From JAEUIE01 sp035430005 (GTDB taxonomy: Bacteria; Planctomycetota; Planctomycetia; Gemmatales; HRBIN36), in assembly GCA_035430005.1 (NCBI GenBank), contig DAOMFV010000010.1, positions 3,991-67,990 of the forward strand: a stretch of DNA of 64,000 nt, read 5' to 3'. How positions within the stretch are numbered: the first letter of the stretch is position 1; each line of letters starts with the position of its first letter. Of this stretch, positions 1 to 7,045 are shown one piece after another. A program made the translations under genes and the position numbers. The notes below the pieces were generated by a model that was given only the letters and a program-made list of their open reading frames with translations, was not told where the DNA came from and ran no database searches.

Positions 1-84
1 GCAGGTTATGCCAGCTTTGTTATCGGCAACGAAGGGGAGGTGAATAAAATGTTTGCTAAAAAAGAATCTAGGAAGTCTGGCTAA
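1..84 (+). CDS. C-terminal tail of an unidentified protein (partial)
   Basis: Reading from base 1 in frame, the sequence gives 27 residues (AGYASFVIGN... ending KESRKSG) followed by a TAA stop at 82-84. The start lies outside the window. The tail is lysine-rich at its end, as many cytoplasmic or membrane-protein C-termini are. Nothing in it identifies a family. It runs convergently towards the large minus-strand gene that ends at 124, with only 39 bases between them. It could be a chance open frame, because only 84 bases are visible. Confidence 0.35.
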   Translation, partial: AGYASFVIGNEGEVNKMFAKKESRKSG

Positions 85-123
85 TCTTGTTGTTGCTGGT
101 ATAAAACTGTGCGAAATATAGGG

Positions 124-2844
124 CTATTTCACAGGAGTCGATGTCGTAGCTGGAGGTGAAGCGTTAATGGATTCGATCTTCAGGTCATCAAAATAAACCG
201 TTCCGATGCCAGTAAGTGCGATCGACATCGAAATTTGTCCTGAGGCAGGAACCTTCCGGAAAACTTCGATCTTTTTCCATGCGGCACTGTGGTAGAGACG
301 GATGCCGAGTGATTCGCCGCCGGCGCTATCATAAAGGAGCAGTCCATCGGCACTGGCACGAATGGGCACAGGAATACGGTACCACCCGGTCAGTTTGACA
401 TTCGTGCCTGGAGGAAGAGTGACGTTTGGTGTACTGACCACGAGAAAGGTGCGTTCCAGAGCATCGGGTGCGTAGCTGGGGTCTTTCGGCGTGATCGATA
501 ACTTCCAGCATTGACTGCCATCATGAGGCGACTCAGAGACTCGCATTTCGGTGAGTTGTACTTCGTCTTGAGTATCTTTCTTGACAGTCCAGCCTGAAGG
601 CGCAGCGCCGGTGGGGGTTTCGCAATCTCCGTCTCGCAGCAGGTTCCCGGAAATCTGGCTCTGATTAATGACTTTGAGCCAATCGTAGTATTTGGGCAGC
701 GAGTAATAACTCAGGGTGTACTGTGAACTCACCGGGCTGCTTAAGCCTTTGACTGTGTAGTCCCAATGATTGCGCATGAGCTGGCGGATGTACTCGCCAC
801 TGCGCTGGCTGGCTTCGTACGAGAGACGATGGTCGGCCAAGTTACCTCGATTGAATGCCTTGAAAGATGCTTCAAGCTGCTTGTAAGCCTGTTCACGCAG
901 TTGATGATCATAAGGCCGATCCAGTCCCTGAGCCTTGAGCTGATCGTGAATCACTTCAACAGTGGTTAGCTCTTCTCTGGCTGCATCGTAGGCCCATTGG
1001 GCAGCCAGGCGGGCCGTCTGCTGAGCCTGCTGCTGCATTTTGCCGATCGCGTTGGTATCACTGGTGCAGAGCAGGGCGGTACAGATAGCAAAATCAGGAA
1101 GTGAAATTTCAACGCCCCCCGGAGCACGGCGGTGATGAATGGATCGAAGATCGCCAGGGACCACTTCAAACACTTGAGCATCGACCGGAACGCCAGGGAT
1201 GACGATCTGAAAATGCTTGACATGGCTTGGCCCGAGAACAAACTGATTGCCTGGAGCAGTCCAGATGGGCAGCACAACGAAACCGCCGTCACAGCGCAGA
1301 ATGGCGGCATGGATACGGGGATCTGTTGTTTTGATCCACTGAACATCCTGAATGGTGGCCAAGTAAGGTTCCAGCAAACTGAACTGGAGATTGAGCAGAG
1401 CCAGTTCGAGCTTGCGGGCCTTGCCCAGCTTTTCATCATTGAGCGTATCATCTGCCCAGAACCCCAGGCCGCGATAGCCTGCTGAAAGAGCGAGGTACGA
1501 CATCAGCCGAATCTGGCCGGGATTCGGCCCCAGGTCCGAAGAGGTCTTGGACTTCTCCACGCCATGGACCATCACCCTGGTGCCCTCCGGTACATGGGTC
1601 TGCACCCAAGTCCAGAAGAAGGCGTCAGGCTGGGCTAACCGGGTTCTGCTGACAAGCCAGTCACGATAATCGGTGGGGTTGAGCGTGGTCAGCAATGGCC
1701 AGCGATGCACCCCGATCATTTCCAACTGCTGACTGTATTGCCGATACCCATTCCAAACGGAGCCGGAATAGAGCTGGCCCTGAGTACGAGAGCCACGAAG
1801 CGACTTACTGACGACATCAACCTGCTCGGAAGTCAGGCCGGTGTTGCCGCTGAGCTGCCATGCAAGGACGTGGTCGGTACGAGGAAATCGATCCATCTCG
1901 GTACGCAAGGAAGTAGGCGTGAGCATGGCCATGCCACCTTCTGGCGGACGAAGCTCAGGAACGAGCCAGAATCCCTCTTTTACTGCTGAAGTCAACGTCG
2001 CTTCGGGGGTCTTGCTATCGACCCAGAGAGTGTTGAAACCAATTTCCCTCAGGCTTTTGAGCGAAGCGGCATCCGTGAGACGTATGCCACGCAGAAAATA
2101 GTTCTGTTTCTCCACGACGAGCTTATTGCGTGTCAGTTCCACCAGTGGCGCTGCATTGCGAATCGAAGTGGTGTTAGCAGGGGTGGTCGGACGAGTTTCG
2201 ACAGGGTTGCTTGAGATCACCGGATTGATCTCAATGTCGTCAATCCAGACCTGGTGCTCACCAGGGCCGCTATAGATGTTGAGTTGTAACTGATCAATGA
2301 AAGCACCATCGGTATTGACCTTGTGATTAACTTCACCCTGCATCAGCAGGCTTTGCCCGGACAGTTCCTTCTTGGGGTCGCGCAGCCAAAGTTGCTGCCA
2401 GTCGCCAGTCTGGGCATAGACGTCGCCCGTGAGGAGCAGCGTCACATGCTGATCGAGATTCTTGGCATTGCGCTCCTGTGGCAGCACGACACGCGCTCCC
2501 ACTCGCATTCCGGGCCGGTTGGCTTTGACCCAGACGCTGACCTTCAGGTCATCGACGATCTCCGCCTTAGGCAAGGCATACCAGTAATAGATGTGGGTGC
2601 CAGGCTTGGCGATGAGTTGAATGTTTTCAGAACGAGTGCCGGTATGGGCGATCTTGCTGTCGAGGCGGTGCAGCGTTTCCTGGAATGGGGCGTCAGCCAC
2701 GCCGGTGCGCCAGCAGATCGTTCCTTGCTCGAAACCCTCTCGGTGGACTGAGGAGGTTGCAGGTGGTTGAGCATGCAGCGATGCCATCCAGATGATGGCC
2801 AAAAGGGTGGTGCTCACAATCATGCCGGTTCGGCCAAGGCGCAT
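124..2844 (-). CDS. large secreted protein with beta-sandwich and TIM-barrel-like regions
   Basis: A 906-residue protein with an N-terminal signal peptide (hydrophobic residues about 8-25, then HAQPP). Residues about 30-210 look like a jelly-roll carbohydrate-binding module, ending in a VWIDDIEI strand. A second module of the same kind lies at about 745-895 and ends in VYFDDLKIES. Residues about 245-500 have the look of a glycosidase-type TIM barrel (YFLRGIRL, GFNTLWVDS, HVLAWQLSGN), but I cannot point to a catalytic acid pair. Residues about 600-700 are helical. The role is probably cell-surface or periplasmic polysaccharide binding or processing; this is inference from the fold pattern only. 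It is transcribed away from hpf, and the 205-base gap between them must hold both promoters. Confidence 0.8.
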   Translation of the reverse strand: MRLGRTGMIVSTTLLAIIWMASLHAQPPATSSVHREGFEQGTICWRTGVADAPFQETLHRLDSKIAHTGTRSENIQLIAKPGTHIYYWYALPKAEIVDDLKVSVWVKANRPGMRVGARVVLPQERNAKNLDQHVTLLLTGDVYAQTGDWQQLWLRDPKKELSGQSLLMQGEVNHKVNTDGAFIDQLQLNIYSGPGEHQVWIDDIEINPVISSNPVETRPTTPANTTSIRNAAPLVELTRNKLVVEKQNYFLRGIRLTDAASLKSLREIGFNTLWVDSKTPEATLTSAVKEGFWLVPELRPPEGGMAMLTPTSLRTEMDRFPRTDHVLAWQLSGNTGLTSEQVDVVSKSLRGSRTQGQLYSGSVWNGYRQYSQQLEMIGVHRWPLLTTLNPTDYRDWLVSRTRLAQPDAFFWTWVQTHVPEGTRVMVHGVEKSKTSSDLGPNPGQIRLMSYLALSAGYRGLGFWADDTLNDEKLGKARKLELALLNLQFSLLEPYLATIQDVQWIKTTDPRIHAAILRCDGGFVVLPIWTAPGNQFVLGPSHVKHFQIVIPGVPVDAQVFEVVPGDLRSIHHRRAPGGVEISLPDFAICTALLCTSDTNAIGKMQQQAQQTARLAAQWAYDAAREELTTVEVIHDQLKAQGLDRPYDHQLREQAYKQLEASFKAFNRGNLADHRLSYEASQRSGEYIRQLMRNHWDYTVKGLSSPVSSQYTLSYYSLPKYYDWLKVINQSQISGNLLRDGDCETPTGAAPSGWTVKKDTQDEVQLTEMRVSESPHDGSQCWKLSITPKDPSYAPDALERTFLVVSTPNVTLPPGTNVKLTGWYRIPVPIRASADGLLLYDSAGGESLGIRLYHSAAWKKIEVFRKVPASGQISMSIALTGIGTVYFDDLKIESINASPPATTSTPVK

Positions 2845-2993
2845 ACGACATCCTCCCTGCAGCGCGCGATGTTGTTGTCAAGGAGAAATACCAGAATCAG
2901 AAAACGGCGCAAAGCCCAATCAGTCATCGACTTGCTGTGACTCACTGGCGATTGGAGTTGACTCCAAAGCCAAACATGTCCTCCGGTATTAAC

Positions 2994-3022
2994 TTGCTGT
3001 CGAACATGGCGTGCCTTACACT
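2994..3022 (+). promoter_or_regulatory. probable sigma-70-type promoter of hpf
   Basis: TTGCTG at 2994-2999 and TACACT at 3017-3022 are separated by exactly 17 bases and lie 28 bases upstream of the hpf start. Both hexamers match the housekeeping consensus at four or more positions. Planctomycete promoters are poorly characterised, so this is a pattern match only. Confidence 0.4.
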
Positions 3023-3049
3023 AGCTAAGCGAACATCACGGAGTAAGGT

Positions 3050-3385
3050 ATGCAAATCGTTGTGACGGCCCGACATGGGCATTTGTCTCCAGAGCATAAA
3101 AAGGATGTTGAGGCCAAAGTGGAGAAATTGCTTCACTACTTCAATCGAGTCGAATCAATTAATGTGACGCTCAACCTCGAGCATCAACATGGCCCGAAAG
3201 AGGCTGAAATTCAGCTTAACGCTGAACATAAGCACGATTTCATCGCCAAAGATTCAGACAACGACATCTTTGTTGCTCTGGATAAGGCCATTGCTCGGAT
3301 GGAACACCAGATTCGCAAGTATAAAGAGAAGATTCAGGACCACCGCCGGGCTCCCGCAGCCGGCGATGTTCCAGCTGCACAGTAA
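3050..3385 (+). CDS. hpf: ribosome hibernation promoting factor (HPF/RaiA family), short form
   Basis: 111 residues that match the S30AE/YfiA family: MQIVVTARHGHLSPE opening strand and helix, then VTLNLEH and AEIQLNAEHKHDF strands, then a long helix (FVALDKAIARMEHQI) and a basic KYKEKIQDH end. The family binds the 30S subunit between the A and P sites and silences ribosomes in stationary phase. The protein has no long-form dimerisation domain, so it resembles the short HPF/YfiA type; the alanine/proline-rich last ten residues are a small extension. AAGG lies just before the ATG. It is the first gene of a cluster with ptsN-, ptsH- and ptsI-like genes. An hpf-ptsN pair is also seen near rpoN in proteobacteria, but rpoN is not in this window. 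Confidence 0.93.
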   Translation: MQIVVTARHGHLSPEHKKDVEAKVEKLLHYFNRVESINVTLNLEHQHGPKEAEIQLNAEHKHDFIAKDSDNDIFVALDKAIARMEHQIRKYKEKIQDHRRAPAAGDVPAAQ

Positions 3386-3418
3386 CGGTATCCGCAGACA
3401 GGGAGTCGGCGTTCACAC

Positions 3419-3892
3419 ATGAGTATCCGCATCACAGACTTTGTCGTCAAGGAAGCCATCAATCCTGGTGTGAAAGCCACCACTAAGGAGGCGGTCATCC
3501 GTGAATTGGTATCGAGTCTCAAAACCACGGGCAAGGTCACCGAAACAGACGAAGAGAACATTGTAAAAGCCATCATGAGGCGAGAGCAGCTTGGTTCCAC
3601 CGGCATCGGTCGGGGCGTAGCCATTCCTCATGCCAAGCACGAAAGTGTGGGCAAGTTAATCGGTTCCATTGGTCTTGCCCCAGCCGGCATACCTTTTGAA
3701 AGCCTCGATAACGACCCGGTCAACATCTTTGTGATGTTGCTCTACGCTCCCGAACGACCCGGCGAACACTTGCGTGCCCTGGAAGCAGTCTCAAGACTCT
3801 TGCGTGATGAGAAGTTCTGTCAGTCGTTGTTGAAATGCACCACCAGGGAGGAGATTTGGCATCTTCTCTGCGAAGCGGATGGTGTGAAATAA
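3419..3892 (+). CDS. ptsN: PTS EIIA domain protein, nitrogen/fructose (PtsN) type
   Basis: A 157-residue single EIIA domain of the mannitol/fructose/Ntr family. The phosphorylation-site histidine is His71 in VAIPHAKHESV. The second conserved histidine region is in RPGEHLRALEAVSRLL. No EIIB or EIIC domain is attached or encoded nearby. In the PTS-Ntr system such a protein takes phosphate from HPr/NPr and regulates partners instead of moving sugar. It lies 33 bases after hpf and 44 bases before the HPr gene, so the four genes probably form one transcript. Assignment as PtsN rather than a fructose EIIA rests on the missing transporter domains and on the hpf neighbour. Confidence 0.88.
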   Translation: MSIRITDFVVKEAINPGVKATTKEAVIRELVSSLKTTGKVTETDEENIVKAIMRREQLGSTGIGRGVAIPHAKHESVGKLIGSIGLAPAGIPFESLDNDPVNIFVMLLYAPERPGEHLRALEAVSRLLRDEKFCQSLLKCTTREEIWHLLCEADGVK

Positions 3893-3936
3893 CCTTAACC
3901 CCCTGGTAACGTGTCTCAACAACGGAGCAGAACTGA

Positions 3937-4236
3937 ATGAGCGCTGGTGTGGCCCATCAACGAACCGTCGAAATCCACTTTCCCGTGGGCTTGCACGTTC
4001 GTCCGGCTACGATCATTGCCAAGAAAGCACGAGGCTTTCAGGCAGAGGTGTTCCTGGTTTACCAAGACCGCAAGGTAAGCGCCCGTAACGTCTTCGACAT
4101 GTTCCTTCTTGGAGCAGAGAAGGGGGCACTGATCAAGCTGGAAGCTACTGAAGACACTGATGCCGAAACAGCGCTCGACGCACTGGCAGCTTTGTTCGCC
4201 CCTGAATGCCCTGAGATGAAACTGCCCGAAGAATAG
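3937..4236 (+). CDS. ptsH: HPr family phosphocarrier protein
   Basis: 99 residues with the HPr active-site motif GLHVRPA; His20 is equivalent to the His15 that accepts phosphate from enzyme I. The second signature normally carries the regulatory Ser46 (KSIMGVMSLG). Here it reads SARNVFDMFLLG, with Asn51 at the serine position. An HPr kinase/phosphatase could therefore not phosphorylate this protein at that site, which fits an NPr-like regulatory carrier. GGAG precedes the ATG. It lies 36 bases upstream of the enzyme I gene. Family assignment is secure; the NPr-like role is inference. Confidence 0.93.
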   Translation: MSAGVAHQRTVEIHFPVGLHVRPATIIAKKARGFQAEVFLVYQDRKVSARNVFDMFLLGAEKGALIKLEATEDTDAETALDALAALFAPECPEMKLPEE

Positions 4237-4272
4237 CCCGTTGATCATCCGACAAGAAAAACTCAGCCCACT

Positions 4273-6027
4273 ATGGAAAGCAAACCCGGAATCCCTGTAG
4301 CACCTGGCGTGGCCATCGGCCCGGCTTTTGTGCTGCATGCTGAAGCCTATCGGATTCCGGACCGGTTCATTGCCCGTGGCAGTTATCCTTCCGAAATCGA
4401 ACGCTTTCGTCAGGCCGCCGAAGTCGCAACGGCAGAAGCTCATCAGCGCGCCTCTGATCTTTCTGATGCTGTTGGCCCTCAAGTCAGTGCCATTTTCACT
4501 GCGCATGCCATCATGCTGGAGGACCCCGGCTTTCGCCTGGAGGTGGAAGCCTACATCCGAGATTCTGGCTATACACCCGAATACGCCGTCAGCAAGTACA
4601 TCAACAAGCGCATCAATCAGTTGGCCAGCCTGAAGAAAGACTACTTCTCGGCCAGAGATGTCGATCTGCGTGATCTTGAGAAGTTGCTTCTCCATCATCT
4701 ATTGGGTAAACGACGTGAACCATTAGCACAATTATCGCAGCCGGTCGTTCTCCTGGCTGAAGATCTGACGCCTAGTGAAATCCTCTCCATTGATCGCACC
4801 AAGGTTCTTGCCGTTGCCACCGAGCATGGTGGCAAGACGAGCCATAGCGCTATTCTTGCAGCCGATCTGCTTCAGGTGCCGGTCGTCTTCGGTCTGGGCC
4901 GGATGTTAAATCTCGTATCGGGTGGTGATCGGGTTATCGTCGATGGTGGTCGTGGATTGCTCATTCTCTCCCCCGATGAGGAGACGCTTGAACGTTACGA
5001 ACGAGCCAGGGCGTCCTACGTCACTCATGAAGAAGATCTCGCTCTGTTGCGTGATCTGCCGGCGGAGACTCTCGATAACGTCAACATTCAGTTGCTTGGC
5101 AACATCGAACTGCCCGAAGAAATCCCGTTCTGCCTGGAACGTGGCTGCGAAGGTATCGGCCTCTATCGTACCGAGTTCCTGTACCTCGATAAGGAACGGC
5201 ATCCCAACGAAGAGGAGCAACTGGCTGCTTATTCCAGTGTCATCAATCAGATGGCTGGTCGTCCGGTGACAATTCGTACCCTCGATCTTGGCGGTGATAA
5301 GTTCGCCCAGATTGGCGAGTTGGCCTACACCGAAAAAAACCCGTTCCTCGGTGTTCGCAGCATTCGACTCTGCTTGAGGCACCTTGACCTCTTTAAGACG
5401 CAATTAAGGGCAATTCTGCGGGCAACCGCCATGCCCGGGGCCGATGTTCGAATCATGTTTCCCATGATTTCGACCCTCAGAGAGCTACGGGACAGCAAGC
5501 ATGTACTCCGAAATGTGATGGAAGACCTCGAAGAAGAGGGACACACCTTCCATCGTAAGGTGAAAATTGGTACCATGATAGAGGTGCCGTCGGCTGCGAT
5601 CATAGCCGAACTGCTGGCGAAGGAGGTGGACTTCTTCTCCATCGGCACGAACGACTTGATCCAATACGTCCTGGCGGCTGATCGAACCAACGAAAATGTC
5701 GCTACGCTCTACACCCCTGCCGATCCCGCCGTCTTGCGGTTGATCAAAACAGTGGTGGATGCCGCCAACAGGCAGGGCATTGAAGTGAGCGTGTGTGGTG
5801 AAATGGGCGGCGACCCGGACTACACGCTGCTGCTCCTGGGCCTGGGCCTGCGATCTCTCTCGGCAGGTTCCATACATGTGCCTGAGGTAAAGCAACTGAT
5901 CAGGTTGATACGTATCGATGAAGCCATTACGGTCGCTCGCACTGCCCTGCAGCTCGAGACGGCCAGAGAAGTGAACAATTACTTGCGCGAACAGACGCGC
6001 CGCGTACTACCCGAGTTTGAGGATTGA
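4273..6027 (+). CDS. ptsI: phosphoenolpyruvate-protein phosphotransferase (PTS enzyme I)
   Basis: 584 residues, about the usual length of enzyme I. It transfers phosphate from PEP to HPr in the cytoplasm. The order is: HPr-binding helical region about 35-140, swivelling phosphohistidine domain with GGKTSHSAILA (His191 is the phosphorylated residue), and a PEP-binding TIM barrel from about 265. Barrel motifs are GIGLYRTEFLY, TLDLGGDKF, FFSIGTNDLIQY and the catalytic cysteine in VSVCGEMGGDP. There is no N-terminal GAF domain, so it is the plain PtsI form and not PtsP. It is the last gene of the hpf-ptsN-ptsH-ptsI run. With no EIIB/EIIC genes in view, the cluster probably senses PEP or nitrogen status. 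Confidence 0.95.
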   Translation: MESKPGIPVAPGVAIGPAFVLHAEAYRIPDRFIARGSYPSEIERFRQAAEVATAEAHQRASDLSDAVGPQVSAIFTAHAIMLEDPGFRLEVEAYIRDSGYTPEYAVSKYINKRINQLASLKKDYFSARDVDLRDLEKLLLHHLLGKRREPLAQLSQPVVLLAEDLTPSEILSIDRTKVLAVATEHGGKTSHSAILAADLLQVPVVFGLGRMLNLVSGGDRVIVDGGRGLLILSPDEETLERYERARASYVTHEEDLALLRDLPAETLDNVNIQLLGNIELPEEIPFCLERGCEGIGLYRTEFLYLDKERHPNEEEQLAAYSSVINQMAGRPVTIRTLDLGGDKFAQIGELAYTEKNPFLGVRSIRLCLRHLDLFKTQLRAILRATAMPGADVRIMFPMISTLRELRDSKHVLRNVMEDLEEEGHTFHRKVKIGTMIEVPSAAIIAELLAKEVDFFSIGTNDLIQYVLAADRTNENVATLYTPADPAVLRLIKTVVDAANRQGIEVSVCGEMGGDPDYTLLLLGLGLRSLSAGSIHVPEVKQLIRLIRIDEAITVARTALQLETAREVNNYLREQTRRVLPEFED

Positions 6028-6164
6028 TCGACAGACTTGCAACCGATCTCCACGAACCGGGGGAGGGAACTCCGCAGAGAAGAGCCGATGCTGACCAAAC
6101 CCGTTGTCAGCCGCCTTCTTGACTTGTCGCAGTGCGTCACGCGCCGCTGGGAAACCACGGCGAA

Positions 6165-7007
6165 ATGTCTGAAGTCAGTCTGATACCTTCGGTGTGCAAA
6201 GTCCGTCTTCGTTTCTCGAAGGCTGGCGACATGCGATTCCTCAGTCATCATGATCTGATGCGACTACTGGAACGTCTGCTTCGCCGAGCCGGTTTGCCCT
6301 TCCGTTCCACCGAAGGCTTCAACCCCAAAGCCAAGATCACCTTCGCCAGCGCCCTCAGCCTTGGCATCATCGGCCATGAGGAAGTCGTCGAGATCGAACT
6401 CGATGGCGACCATTCAGCCGAGTCTGTCATGGAGGCGCTCGCTCCACTGGTTCCTGAAGGCTTCCGTTTTCTCTCCGGTCGTTCAGTGCCGGTCAAGGTC
6501 ACGGTTCAGCCTGTCCGGGCACTCTACCTCTTTCCACTTCCTGCCAAGAACCATCCCCAGTTAAGCACGCAACTGGTGGAACTGCTCTCCCAGAAGTCGT
6601 TAGTCATTGATCGCATTCGCAACGTCATGCAGGCTCCGGCTCAGGCCGAACCGTTAGCTGAAGAACGGCTCGACGCCCTGACCACCGCTGAGCCGGTCAT
6701 GACTCGTGTGGAAGTCAAGAAACTCGATATACGCCCCTTCATCCACAACCTCTGGCGAGACGACCGGGGGTACTGGATGAACGTGGCCATTACTAATCAC
6801 GGCGCGATTCGGCCTGAAGAGCTGCTCCGCCTCGTTGGCCTTGAAAACACCATGCTCGACGGCGAATCCGTCCTCGAGCGAGTGAAACTCGTGCTGGAAG
6901 ATGAACAGGAACGCCAGGATCAGGACAACCAGCCTGACCTGCGACAGCGGCTCGTCAATTATCGAGCTGCCCTGGCCTCAGCCAGCCTAAACCCCATGCC
7001 GGCTTAG
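6165..7007 (+). CDS. TIGR03936 family (DUF2344) radical-SAM-associated protein
   Basis: 280 residues from ATG 6165; a GTG at 6132 would add 11 residues that do not look conserved. The N-terminal half is the typical DUF2344 sequence: VRLRFSKAGDMRFLSHHDLMR, then EGFNPKAKITFASALSLGI. In many bacteria this domain is fused to, or encoded beside, a B12-binding radical SAM protein of the TIGR03960 type, just upstream of an RNase E/G gene. Here it stands alone, with enzyme I upstream and RNase E/G 38 bases downstream. The function is unknown; the link to ribonuclease genes suggests RNA or ribosome metabolism. The C-terminal 100 residues are less conserved and charged. Confidence 0.85.
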   Translation: MSEVSLIPSVCKVRLRFSKAGDMRFLSHHDLMRLLERLLRRAGLPFRSTEGFNPKAKITFASALSLGIIGHEEVVEIELDGDHSAESVMEALAPLVPEGFRFLSGRSVPVKVTVQPVRALYLFPLPAKNHPQLSTQLVELLSQKSLVIDRIRNVMQAPAQAEPLAEERLDALTTAEPVMTRVEVKKLDIRPFIHNLWRDDRGYWMNVAITNHGAIRPEELLRLVGLENTMLDGESVLERVKLVLEDEQERQDQDNQPDLRQRLVNYRAALASASLNPMPA

Positions 7008-7045
7008 ACCTTCCGATCTTGGCCGGTCAGATTGAGAAAGAACGT

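Noticed and set aside
3916..4698. 260-codon minus-strand open frame
   Set aside because: Lies opposite ptsH and the start of ptsI, both with intact active-site motifs.
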